Assembly: GCA_030426245.1 (NCBI GenBank)
Contig: JAUHYZ010000003.1
Location: 62,001-126,000 of the forward strand
DNA length: 64,000 nucleotides
Reading direction: 5' to 3'
From: Alphaproteobacteria bacterium
Lineage (GTDB): Bacteria > Pseudomonadota > Alphaproteobacteria > Sphingomonadales > Sphingomonadaceae
Shown: in pieces, positions 21,051 through 29,830 of the stretch
Position numbering within the stretch: the first letter of the stretch is position 1
How the letters are laid out: each line of letters opens with the position of its first letter
Made by a program: the position numbers and the translations under genes
The notes under the pieces: model-generated
What the model saw: the letters and a program-made list of their open reading frames with translations, nothing else
Told to the model about the DNA's origin: nothing
The model's database searches: none

Positions 21051-22076
21051 TTAGGCTCTTGGAGGTGCTCCGGCAAGGATGGAGACAGGCAGTTCCCTGC
21101 GGAAGGCCGCGCCGCTCCTCTCGCAAACCGAGTATTTGTCGTTTTCCGCAATCGTGCGGCGCAAGATCAATTCACCCAGCAAGCCGACCGTGATCAGCTG
21201 CCCACCGAACAACACCAGAAGCATTCCCAGCATCAGAAGCGGGCGATCACCGATTCCGTAGCCTGCGAACCACATAAGCGATAGATATGCGAGGATGGCA
21301 AAGCCGACTGAAGAAAGTACCAATCCTCCACCGCCAAACAGGTGAAGCGGCCGAGCACCATAACGTGTATTCAGCCATACCGTCAGGAGATCCAATGCAC
21401 CTTTGACCAGTCTCTTGGCGCCGAATTTCGATTTGCCGAATTGGCGCGCCCTGTGCTGGACCGGTATTTGCGCCACCTTGTAGCCGCGCGAATGCAGCAA
21501 TGCGGGCACAAAGCGATGCAGTTCTCCATAGAGATTGAGTTCGTCCAGAGCCTCGCGCCGGTATACCTTGAAGCCGCAATTGTGATCATTCAGCTTCAGT
21601 CCGAACGCCTTGTTTACTGCACCATTGAACAGCCTGGAAGGCAATGTCTTGTCGATCGGATCGTTGCGAACTTGCTTCCAGCCTGAAACCAAATCGGCCC
21701 CTTCGGCCAAAGCGGCAAGGAAGTTGCCGATCTCGGAAGGATCGTCCTGCAGGTCGGCGTCCATGCTGAAGACCGTCTGCCCACGAGCGGCGGCAAAACC
21801 GGCGGAGAGCGCTGCAGACTTGCCGAAATTCCGGCGGAACCGGATGAGGCTGACACTGGGATCGCGCTCCATCAGCGCGCGTATCACCGCGTCACCGCCG
21901 TCTCGGCTGCCATCATCCACGAAAATAATCTCGTAGCTCTTGCCCAATGCCTCGCAATTCTCGACCACTTCTCGGTAGAGGATCTCCAGGCTCTCGCGCT
22001 CGTCATAAAACGGCACGACGAAGCTCAGTTCGAGAGAGGTAGCGACAATTGGATCGATCGGCGCGTCAAATGACAT
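21051..22076 (-). CDS. Family 2 glycosyltransferase, polyisoprenyl-phosphate type (GtrB/DPM-like)
   Basis: The N-terminal 230 residues are a GT2 domain: VVPFYDERESLE at the start, FVDDGSRDGG, and the metal-binding FSMDADLQDDP. Two hydrophobic segments near residues 240-300 anchor it in the membrane. This architecture moves a sugar from a nucleotide donor to undecaprenyl phosphate. The product would be the donor for GT-C transferases such as the neighbouring large membrane proteins. It is divergent from the 22162 gene. Confidence 0.88.
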   Translation of the reverse strand: MSFDAPIDPIVATSLELSFVVPFYDERESLEILYREVVENCEALGKSYEIIFVDDGSRDGGDAVIRALMERDPSVSLIRFRRNFGKSAALSAGFAAARGQTVFSMDADLQDDPSEIGNFLAALAEGADLVSGWKQVRNDPIDKTLPSRLFNGAVNKAFGLKLNDHNCGFKVYRREALDELNLYGELHRFVPALLHSRGYKVAQIPVQHRARQFGKSKFGAKRLVKGALDLLTVWLNTRYGARPLHLFGGGGLVLSSVGFAILAYLSLMWFAGYGIGDRPLLMLGMLLVLFGGQLITVGLLGELILRRTIAENDKYSVCERSGAAFRRELPVSILAGAPPRA

Positions 22077-22161
22077 TATTGGCCCCCAGTTTCGATTGCC
22101 CGTTGCTAGAGGCTCCAGGGAAAGAATTGGTTAACGCTGTTTTTAAGGGTTTGGAGGGATC

Positions 22162-24075
22162 ATGCTTTCGGCTCTAGCGACGCTGGTCTTCGCACTTGCG
22201 GCAATGGCGCCTGGCGTCGCATTGTGCGGAAGAGCAAAGCTGGACACAGCTTGCCTAGCCGCGGCAGCCGTAGCTTCTTTGGTCATCTCGATGTTGGCAA
22301 CCGCCCTTCTCGGTGTTGCTCTTTATCATTTTTCTGGCATGCAACTGCCAGCTGCTGCTCTTCTTCCCGTATCACTCGTTCTTCTACTCTTGGCCATTGG
22401 GAGTGCACGTCGTCACAATTGGGCCATACCAAGATTGGAATGGTCAGCTCTCGCGCCTGTACTTTTTGCCGCGATTTACAGTGCGGCAATATACTCGATA
22501 TCGATCACAGAAATGCCGAACGGTTCGCTGCGTGTGCATGCGTGGTACAATGCCGACTGGTTCAAGCACATCGGGCATACATTCGCGATCGCGGATTACG
22601 GACTCCCCGCTCGTGACATTTTCGGCAATGGACAGCCGCTCCATTATTACTGGTTGAGCTATGTCTTGCCGGGAGCAGGAACGGCGATCGGAGGAAACGC
22701 TTGGACTGCGCTCTACGTAAGCAACTTCGTTTACAGCAGTGCCCTATGGCTGACCTTTTACGGACTCATCCGCTCGATTGGAATCCAGCCCCTACCCGCG
22801 GCCATATCGGTTATAGTCGCGAGCATAGTCACCGCCCCGCTTGAGACGGGATTTCTGATGCTCATGCATGGCATCGATACGTTGCTCTACAACAATGTGG
22901 CGCCTGTGGGGCCGCCCTTCTTGAGCTTTGCCTTATACATACCACAACATGCTCTTGCACTTTCACTCTTTCTTGGTTGGGCCACTATTGTTGTTAGCTC
23001 TCAAACGAGTGAGAATGAAGTTCTACGCCGTTGCGCACTTGGAGGCATGTCCGCTCTTCTTGTTGTCTCGAGCCTCTTCGGAGCTGCATTGCTTTTTGCC
23101 TATGGCTTGTTCGAACTGTTTAGACGTCAATTTTCCGCGATTCTGGAACTATTCGTCATGGCAATTATTTCCGGCGCTCTGGTTCTCTTGCTCGGTGTAA
23201 TTCAGCTTGATCACGCAAATTCAGCGCTTGAAAGTCCAGCACTCGCGAATTGGTCACGTGAAGGCACGACGTTTGATCATGCAGTCAATTCACTTGTCGT
23301 TGTGCTGAAGGTCTGCGGCTTGCCGTTGCTGATGGCATTGTTCTTGTTTCATCGCTGGCCCCCAAAGACCGAGACAGAGAAAAGAGCAAAGGCTTTTGGC
23401 ATACTTTTGTGCATAATTACTTTTGCTCTTGCCATATTGATCGAGGTTATATTCGAGCCACGAATTGCTCAAGAGATACGAATCAGAATTATAAATTTAC
23501 CAGTAATTGGTATCTGTATAGTTGGATCCTTTTACTTTGCCAATGCATTAAAGCAAGGTAGGAGAACGTTACTGAAATTTACATTGGCTACAGTATTGCT
23601 CATAATATTGGCAATGCCATCTGCAACACTTCGGTCTGTGTGGCACGGCAATCAAACTGATCGCTATACAACGGTGATCCCGGCTGCAGACCGGCAGGTA
23701 TTGTCTAAATTACGCGAGCGGAGCTCGAGACTAGACAGAGTCTGGCAGTATCCCGAGAAACCATACATGTCCGACTTCAAAAGCCGAGACAGTTGGAGCG
23801 TTGTGCTCGCAGGCCGGACTAACGTTGGAACTGAACGAGCGACAGACTACGCCGCTGCCTATCCTGATATCCAGCGAGCCTATCGTTATTTCTCCGGCGA
23901 AGATGTTCCAGTGCCAACTTCCGTTGACTGGATTTATCTCTCGCGAGCATTGCACCCTGAAAGTTTTGACGCCCTGAGGGATAGACTAGGAGCCGACATC
24001 GAATGGACGCAACGCGACTGCTACCCGGACGCTTGCATTTTTTCGCGCCGAGCGAGCCAAGCAGCCGCCCAGTAG
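22162..24075 (+). CDS. Large polytopic membrane protein, GT-C-like, AT-richer than its surroundings
   Basis: A 637-residue protein with about a dozen hydrophobic segments and a soluble C-terminal 130 residues. The first large outside loop has NADWFKHIGHTFAIADYGLP and GQPLHYYWLSY, resembling GT-C glycosyltransferases that use a loop Asp and polyprenyl-sugar donors, but I cannot name the family. GGAGGG precedes the ATG. Codon use is clearly less GC-biased than the neighbours (runs such as GTATTGCTCATAATATTGG), a sign of recent transfer. It lies among other glycan genes. Confidence 0.75.
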   Translation: MLSALATLVFALAAMAPGVALCGRAKLDTACLAAAAVASLVISMLATALLGVALYHFSGMQLPAAALLPVSLVLLLLAIGSARRHNWAIPRLEWSALAPVLFAAIYSAAIYSISITEMPNGSLRVHAWYNADWFKHIGHTFAIADYGLPARDIFGNGQPLHYYWLSYVLPGAGTAIGGNAWTALYVSNFVYSSALWLTFYGLIRSIGIQPLPAAISVIVASIVTAPLETGFLMLMHGIDTLLYNNVAPVGPPFLSFALYIPQHALALSLFLGWATIVVSSQTSENEVLRRCALGGMSALLVVSSLFGAALLFAYGLFELFRRQFSAILELFVMAIISGALVLLLGVIQLDHANSALESPALANWSREGTTFDHAVNSLVVVLKVCGLPLLMALFLFHRWPPKTETEKRAKAFGILLCIITFALAILIEVIFEPRIAQEIRIRIINLPVIGICIVGSFYFANALKQGRRTLLKFTLATVLLIILAMPSATLRSVWHGNQTDRYTTVIPAADRQVLSKLRERSSRLDRVWQYPEKPYMSDFKSRDSWSVVLAGRTNVGTERATDYAAAYPDIQRAYRYFSGEDVPVPTSVDWIYLSRALHPESFDALRDRLGADIEWTQRDCYPDACIFSRRASQAAAQ

Positions 24076-24881
24076 CCAACAACGCCCATCACTCCATCTC
24101 CCGCGATGGTCACCAACCTGGTCAACAACGCCACAAGCATGATCGCATCCACCGTTTCAAACGGAGTTGCTATGGCCAGAAATGCAGCTTCGCGCACACC
24201 GATACCACCCGGCGCTATCGGGACGAGAAATCCCGCAGCCCAAGCGAGAAGGAAAAGGCCCGCGAGGCGCTCTGGATCTTCGGCACTTACGCCTATCGAT
24301 CCAGTGAAAACAACAATCGCCGCAAATGCGCAGAAGAACAGCAATTGCAATGAGATTGCAGCGATCTGCCTGCTTGACGGACGAAGCGCGATTACTGCCG
24401 CAACTGTGAAGCATGCTGCAAGCACGGTGAAACCGCCGCCTGCGATTAACAGCAAGGCAATCGCCAGAGACACGATGACATGCAAGACTGCTTCGAACAG
24501 GCTAGCCTTCGCCATGGCCCCATGCTGCATTCCATGTTGCGAACCTATCAGTTGACGCGAAGCATACTGCAACACCGATCCGGGAAGGTACTTCGCAACA
24601 ACGCCTGGACCGTAAATTGCAATCGCTTCGATTGGTCGGATTTCCCTATCGCATGCTGCCATTGCCGACCATGCGAGGGCAAGCAAGGCTAAGCAACCAG
24701 AGTAGGCAATTGCTGCAAGCCCTGTCACAAGCCATTCGTTCCATCCCATCGTCTCAACCAGGCGCTCAAGGTCAAGCTGCGCAAGTGCCCTGCCAAGAAA
24801 AACAAGGCACAATACGAGTAACGCAATACCAGCACTCTTGACCAAGATGCCGCGTAGACGATGAATGCCATTTTCAGACAC
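24021..24881 (-). CDS. Flippase-like / LPG-synthase-TM family membrane protein
   Basis: A 286-residue protein with about eight membrane segments and the two family hallmarks VVAKYLPGSVLQYASRQ and APGGIGVREAAF (lysylphosphatidylglycerol synthase transmembrane family, PF03706). Relatives act in lipid-linked sugar or lipid translocation, and many lie in glycan clusters as here. The GTG start at 24881 overlaps the end of the upstream methyltransferase by 8 bases, which points to coupled translation. The 3' end overlaps the convergent 22162 gene by 55 bases. Confidence 0.82.
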   Translation of the reverse strand: MSENGIHRLRGILVKSAGIALLVLCLVFLGRALAQLDLERLVETMGWNEWLVTGLAAIAYSGCLALLALAWSAMAACDREIRPIEAIAIYGPGVVAKYLPGSVLQYASRQLIGSQHGMQHGAMAKASLFEAVLHVIVSLAIALLLIAGGGFTVLAACFTVAAVIALRPSSRQIAAISLQLLFFCAFAAIVVFTGSIGVSAEDPERLAGLFLLAWAAGFLVPIAPGGIGVREAAFLAIATPFETVDAIMLVALLTRLVTIAGDGVMGVVGYWAAAWLARREKMQASG

Positions 24882-25533
24882 GGCGGGTAAGCAAGCTCGT
24901 ATAGTCTGGGTATGGAACACAGAACGAACGGCCGAAATGCTGAACCTCGGATAGACCAGAGGCCTCGATCTCAGGACGGTAGCGTTTGCGCCCTGAATCG
25001 TCGAACAGCACCAAACCTCCTCGGGCCAAGTGCTTGGTGGCTGCGTTAAGACAATCTCCGCGGAAACGGCCATCGATCACGATTAGGTCGAAGTGACCGC
25101 CTGCTTCCGAAATCGCGCCGATATACGCTTCGCCATCGCTTTCGATCGACCGTTCCATCAATGTAACATTGGCCAACGGCGCGAGCATTTCACGAAAATC
25201 ATCGATAAAGGCGATATCGTGCTCGACAGATACGACCTCGTCAGCGCGTTTCGCGAGCCAAGCTGTGCTGGCACCAGTTCCAAACTCGAAGACCCTAGCG
25301 CCAGGCCTCAATGCCAAAAATTGTTCGACCTCACGGGTGGCCGCAACATTCCACCATGGCAAACCAAGCGCGACCATTCGCTTCGTATCGTATATGGCAA
25401 AAAGCGAAGCAGCCCAACGCCGCCAACCATAAGGACAACTATCGCCTGCCCGCTCGGTCAACGCTGCAAGCGGCCAATGATTGGCAACTGCATGCATCAA
25501 TTCAACGTACGAGCGCTTTACGGTCTGCATTGC
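24874..25533 (-). CDS. SAM-dependent methyltransferase-like protein of the glycan cluster
   Basis: A 219-residue protein with the Rossmann SAM-binding loop VFEFGTGASTAWLA, the acidic end of strand 2 in VVSVEHD, and strand 4 in LIVIDGRFRGDC. The Met at 25533 (MQTVKRSY) is preferred because GGAG lies 6 bases upstream; two upstream Met codons lack a ribosome site. It is probably co-transcribed with the flippase-like gene. The substrate is unknown; modification of a surface sugar is a guess from context. Confidence 0.75.
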   Translation of the reverse strand, partial: AMQTVKRSYVELMHAVANHWPLAALTERAGDSCPYGWRRWAASLFAIYDTKRMVALGLPWWNVAATREVEQFLALRPGARVFEFGTGASTAWLAKRADEVVSVEHDIAFIDDFREMLAPLANVTLMERSIESDGEAYIGAISEAGGHFDLIVIDGRFRGDCLNAATKHLARGGLVLFDDSGRKRYRPEIEASGLSEVQHFGRSFCVPYPDYTSLLTRRV

Positions 25534-25718
25534 GTGCTCCATTCCCATTCGGATAACAACGCGATATTAACCAACAGATACCTTTCGAAAGATTAACGCG
25601 CCGATGAGACGTGAGTGGTAGCGCGAGTTATTCACCATGCCAGTGCAACAACGGAGAGCCAGGCACACTAAGACCAGCGAACCGAGATTCCTCCATTTAC
25701 GAGTGAAGTGAGATCTGC

Positions 25719-27254
25719 ATGGCATTGATCGTGTCGCCGTCCGACTGCGCGAGAAGATCCTTGTTCCAAAACCTAAAGGATCGTGCGGGAGCCGCATTCG
25801 CGGAAAGCAACCGAATACTCTCCCGCCCCCTTGCGTGGTGGACTTTGGCCATCCTCGCGCTCGCACTGCAAACTGCGCTGATCCTCACCCATTGGCCCTG
25901 GCCCGACGAATATCAGGCACTGCAATTGGCAGTGCAGGCGCCGGACATCGCCACATTGCTGGAATGGCTGCGTTATGAAGGGCATCCGCCGCTGTGGTAC
26001 CTGATCCTGCGCGCGCTCGCCCATCTCATGGATCCGCTGGACACGCTGTGGGTCGCCGCGCTGCTCTTCGCCATTCCCACCCAGTGCCTGATCCTGTTCG
26101 CCAGCCCCTTCACCCGCGCCGAACGGCTGCTGATCGTGCTCAGCGAGTTCCTGCTGTTCGATTTCCTCACCATTTCCCGCGGCCAAACCATGGGAGTGAT
26201 GCTGCTGGTCCTGGCCGTTGCGCTCTGGCGGAGCCGCTGGATCTGGCTGGTCATCGCGCTGCTGCCGTTCTGCGATTTCCTGTTCGGCGTGATCTCCGGG
26301 ATTTTCGTGCTGCTCAAATGGCGCGAAAAAGGGCTGTGGTGGCCGGGCATGGCGCTGTGGTTCGTATGCGGTCTGTTGGCCGCATGGACGGTCTTCCCTG
26401 CGCCTGACATGATCTCAGCGGCCAGTATCGGCAGAGAATTGGGGCCGATGGAAATCCTTTTCTACTGGCTGGTAAAACTCAGCGAGTTGCTGATCCCGTT
26501 CCAAGGCGGCATTGCGCCCCAATGGAACACCCCGGCCCAGCCCATCGCCACTTTCGCCTGGATCGGTTTCATCCTCCTGTGCTGGCTGGCCACCCGCGAC
26601 AATCCGTTCCACCGCCTGATGCTGCTGGGCATGCTGGCGCTGACGCTGGCTTTCAGCCTTGCCGTTTATCCGCTGGGGCTGCGGCACCTGATGCTGGTTG
26701 CCCTGCTGCTGATCCTGCTGACCTGGCTTGCGCGCACGCAGGGCGCGGCGCCGAGCGGCGCATTTCGCGTATGGCTGGTGGTAATCGCACTTTGCGGAAT
26801 GGGAACCGCCGCCATCGCCCTGACGCGGCCCTTCGACACGGCGCATCTGGCGGTCGCGGAAATCCGCGAACGCGGGCTGGAAGGCAAGCATTGGATGATC
26901 GTGCCCGATTGGCGTGTTTCCGGTCTGGCTGCCCTTTCGGGAATGCGGTTCGAGCGGCCGGAGAAGCACTGCATGCTGGATTTCATACGCTGGGATCACC
27001 AAACGAATCTCCTCGATGGCAAGCGGCTTGAAGCCTTTCTGCGCAGCGAGATCGAGCGGCACGGGCGATCCTACCTGGTCAGCGATCTGACGATTACCGG
27101 CCTTCCCGAAGACATTTTGGCGCCTCTGGTAACGATCCCCGCAGGCTATGACGGGATCGACTATCATCTCTACGTCGTCGGCCGCCATGCGGAGGAAAAG
27201 GCCGTGAGCCTGCCCGACTGCGTACCCGTCAAACGGCCACTGACGCGTTTCTAG
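25719..27254 (+). CDS. Polytopic membrane protein, probable GT-C (family 39-like) glycosyltransferase
   Basis: A 511-residue protein with about ten to twelve membrane segments. The first outside loop carries WPWPDEYQALQLAVQAP, the acidic pair expected of the GT-C catalytic site, followed by YEGHPPLWYLIL, a motif often seen in PMT_2/ArnT-like proteins. The C-terminal 150 residues are soluble. GC content is normal for this genome, unlike the 22162 gene. It may use the lipid-linked sugar made by the GT2 enzyme at 21051. Confidence 0.72.
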   Translation: MALIVSPSDCARRSLFQNLKDRAGAAFAESNRILSRPLAWWTLAILALALQTALILTHWPWPDEYQALQLAVQAPDIATLLEWLRYEGHPPLWYLILRALAHLMDPLDTLWVAALLFAIPTQCLILFASPFTRAERLLIVLSEFLLFDFLTISRGQTMGVMLLVLAVALWRSRWIWLVIALLPFCDFLFGVISGIFVLLKWREKGLWWPGMALWFVCGLLAAWTVFPAPDMISAASIGRELGPMEILFYWLVKLSELLIPFQGGIAPQWNTPAQPIATFAWIGFILLCWLATRDNPFHRLMLLGMLALTLAFSLAVYPLGLRHLMLVALLLILLTWLARTQGAAPSGAFRVWLVVIALCGMGTAAIALTRPFDTAHLAVAEIRERGLEGKHWMIVPDWRVSGLAALSGMRFERPEKHCMLDFIRWDHQTNLLDGKRLEAFLRSEIERHGRSYLVSDLTITGLPEDILAPLVTIPAGYDGIDYHLYVVGRHAEEKAVSLPDCVPVKRPLTRF

Positions 27255-27379
27255 CGACTTTTCCCTGTCCCATTTAGAGAAAATCAAGGTTCGCACTTTA
27301 TTCACCAAGTCTGATCACGAGAGTTAAGCCCGGCTTTCCCGAAGGCCGGTCAATTCAAGTAGGGCTTGGGGTACAGCGC

Positions 27380-28915
27380 ATGAGTGCATTCGGACGCAAA
27401 AACGGCATGGGCGGAATCGGGCCGGGGGCCCGGCCATCCTTCGGCGTTGCCAAGCCCATGAAAGGCGGCATGGCGCCTAAACCCGCCGATCCCGCCGCCA
27501 AGCAAGGCGACGACCAGTTCCCGCCCATCCCCTCCGACACGCCGATACCCCAAGAGCCGGGCGCCGCTCAGCCGAATGCGAAGCCCGATGCGATGAGCCG
27601 CCTGGCCGACCGCGCCAATGCGGTTACCGAAACGACGGACAAGGGTGACGGCTTCGAAGCCAGCGTTCACAAGATCAAGGAACAGGTTCTTCCGCGCCTG
27701 CTGGAACGTGTCGATCCCGAAGCCGCGGCCACCCTTTCCAAGGAAGAGCTTTCCGAAGAATTCCGCCCGATCATCCTGGAGGTGCTGGCGGAGCTGAAGG
27801 TCACGCTGAACCGGCGCGAGCAATTCGCGCTGGAAAAGGTCCTGATCGACGAATTGCTGGGCTTCGGCCCGCTGGAAGAGCTGCTGAGCGATCCGGACGT
27901 CACCGACATCATGGTGAACGGGCCGAACCAGACATATATCGAAAAAGGCGGCCGGCTGGTGCTGGCGCCGATCCATTTCCGCGACGAGAACCACCTGTTC
28001 CAGATCGCCCAGCGCATCGTGAACCAGGTCGGCCGCCGCGTCGACCAGACCACGCCGCTGGCCGACGCCCGCCTCAAGGACGGGTCTCGTGTGAACGTGA
28101 TCGTGCCGCCGCTTTCACTGCGCGGCACCGCGATCTCCATTCGTAAGTTTTCCGAAAAGCCGATCACCATCGACATGCTCAAGGAATTCGGTTCCATGAG
28201 CGAGAAGATGGCCACCGCGCTGAAGATTGCAGGCGCCTGCCGCATGAATGTGGTCATTTCCGGCGGTACCGGTTCGGGTAAGACCACCATGCTCAACGCC
28301 CTGTCGAAAATGATCGACCCGGGCGAACGCGTGCTGACTATCGAGGACGCGGCCGAGCTTCGCCTGCAGCAGCCGCACTGGCTGCCGCTGGAAACCCGCC
28401 CGCCGAACCTTGAAGGCCAGGGCGCGATTACCATCGGCGACCTGGTGAAAAACGCCCTGCGTATGCGCCCCGACCGCATCATCCTGGGCGAAATTCGTGG
28501 CGCGGAATGTTTCGACCTCCTCGCCGCGATGAACACCGGCCACGATGGCTCCATGTGTACGCTCCACGCCAACAGCCCGCGCGAATGTCTGGGCCGTATG
28601 GAAAACATGATCATGATGGGCGACATCAAGATCCCGAAAGAGGCCATCAGCCGCCAGATCGCGGAATCGGTGGACCTGATCGTGCAGGTGAAGCGCTTGC
28701 GCGACGGTTCGCGCCGGACCACCAACATCACCGAAGTGATCGGGATGGAAGGCGACGTGATCGTGACGCAGGAACTGTTCAAGTTCGAATATCTGGACGA
28801 GACCGAAGACGGCAAGATCCTGGGCGAACACCAGTCTTCCGGCCTGCGGCCCTACACGCTGGAAAAGGCGCGCCAGTTCGGCTTCGACCAGGCTTACTTG
28901 GAAGCCTGCCTTTAA
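27380..28915 (+). CDS. cpaF: CpaF family secretion/pilus ATPase
   Basis: A 511-residue type II/IV secretion ATPase of the Tad (CpaF) class. After a Pro/Ala-rich, probably disordered 85 residues comes the N-terminal domain (EQFALEKVLIDELLGFGPLEELL) and the RecA-like domain with Walker A SGGTGSGKTTMLN (near residue 298) and Walker B region RPDRIILGEIRGAE. The rest of a Tad operon (cpaB, C, E, tadB, C) is not next to it in this window. A palindrome spans its stop codon (28907-28922). Confidence 0.93.
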   Translation: MSAFGRKNGMGGIGPGARPSFGVAKPMKGGMAPKPADPAAKQGDDQFPPIPSDTPIPQEPGAAQPNAKPDAMSRLADRANAVTETTDKGDGFEASVHKIKEQVLPRLLERVDPEAAATLSKEELSEEFRPIILEVLAELKVTLNRREQFALEKVLIDELLGFGPLEELLSDPDVTDIMVNGPNQTYIEKGGRLVLAPIHFRDENHLFQIAQRIVNQVGRRVDQTTPLADARLKDGSRVNVIVPPLSLRGTAISIRKFSEKPITIDMLKEFGSMSEKMATALKIAGACRMNVVISGGTGSGKTTMLNALSKMIDPGERVLTIEDAAELRLQQPHWLPLETRPPNLEGQGAITIGDLVKNALRMRPDRIILGEIRGAECFDLLAAMNTGHDGSMCTLHANSPRECLGRMENMIMMGDIKIPKEAISRQIAESVDLIVQVKRLRDGSRRTTNITEVIGMEGDVIVTQELFKFEYLDETEDGKILGEHQSSGLRPYTLEKARQFGFDQAYLEACL

Positions 28916-28920
28916 GGCAG

Positions 28921-29140
28921 GCGCCCTCAAACGCCGGGCGCGGACCATCCGGTCCGCTTGGCTTTCCTCGCATAAGCTCGGGCGCGCATTCGCGCCCTTC
29001 GGCTGCCAGCCTGCGGCAGCCGCTCAGGACAGGCGTGCGAAGCCTGCGGCTTCGAACTTGAAACCCTCCTGAGCGAGCACTGGACAAGCTGCGGGCGGCC
29101 GTTCGGCCTTGCGGCCCTGCGGGCCGGGGCCGTTTCCTGA
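28921..29140. repeat. Palindrome-rich convergent spacer, REP-like mosaic
   Basis: At least six successive inverted repeats fill the gap between cpaF and the HTH gene: GCGCCC/GGGCGC (28921-28941), GCGGACC/GGTCCGC (28940-28957), GGGCGCG/CGCGCCC (28980-28997), CGGCTGCC/GGCAGCCG (29000-29022), GCTCAGGA/TCCTGAGC (29022-29074) enclosing CGAAGCC/GGCTTCG (29038-29054), and a GGCC-rich group at 29094-29130. The loop word CCTGCGG recurs three times. This looks like a dispersed repeat cassette rather than a simple terminator. Confidence 0.6.
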
Positions 29141-29175
29141 CAAGCATCCATAAACCTGGCCACCAATTCAGCACC

Positions 29176-29715
29176 TCACCCACTGGAACGCCTCCGCAAA
29201 TGGCGCAGGAAGCGCTGTTCCAGAGCGGCCTCCTGGGTTGACGCGAAACGGGCACCGAAACTCTGTGACCTTCCGCCGATCGCATCGGCGCCTGCCAGTG
29301 CGCGATCGAGCTGCGCGAGATGCGCCAGAAGCGCGGAATTATCGGCTTTTCTCTGATTGCCAACATGTTTGCCGTGCCAGAAATGCGGCTTCAGCAATCC
29401 TTCGAATGCGCGCCGGGCACTCTCCCCATCTGTGACCTTCCGCGGGATATCCCTTGCCCGCCCCAGCGCGGCATCCCAGGCGGCAGCGAAGCTCTCCCCG
29501 CCGCGCCTTCTGCGCAGGCGATAGGCGGTTTCCCGTGCCATGCGCACGCGCCGCGCCGGCAGCGTGACGCAGCGGGTTTCCGCCAAGGCACCCAGAAAGT
29601 CCGCCTGGCGTCTGGGCGTCCAGCCATCGGCGCGGCCGCGCAGCGGAACGGGAAAGAATGCCGGCACGCGCACATGCCGCGCCCGGCGAAGCGATCGGGG
29701 AGGATAGTTCTTCAT
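29176..29715 (-). CDS. Small helix-turn-helix protein of an uncharacterised sphingomonad family
   Basis: A 179-residue basic protein. Residues about 20-70 (RADGWTPRRQADFLGALAET then RRVRMARETAYRLRRR) read as a helix-turn-helix of the type seen in many sphingomonad hypothetical proteins, where the pattern is usually WTPERQ...AR.VGMSR.SAY.LRRR. The last 100 residues have no recognisable domain. The start MKNYPPRS is chosen over upstream codons that lack the family N-terminus. A DNA-binding role is inferred. Confidence 0.7.
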   Translation of the reverse strand: MKNYPPRSLRRARHVRVPAFFPVPLRGRADGWTPRRQADFLGALAETRCVTLPARRVRMARETAYRLRRRRGGESFAAAWDAALGRARDIPRKVTDGESARRAFEGLLKPHFWHGKHVGNQRKADNSALLAHLAQLDRALAGADAIGGRSQSFGARFASTQEAALEQRFLRHLRRRSSG

Positions 29716-29830
29716 CCGCGAGGTTAAGGCAGATTCGGCGCGTGTAGGAAACCCGTTTTTTTCATGTAGCCATGGGCTGGCTGCCGCGCCCGCCACGAAT
29801 TAGAATGGCCGGGCAATCCAGCGAGGTAGC

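Noticed and set aside
22130-22148. TTAACC-like site between GT2 and the 22162 gene as CtrA site
   Set aside because: The half-sites are 8 bases apart and the match is weaker than at ccrM.
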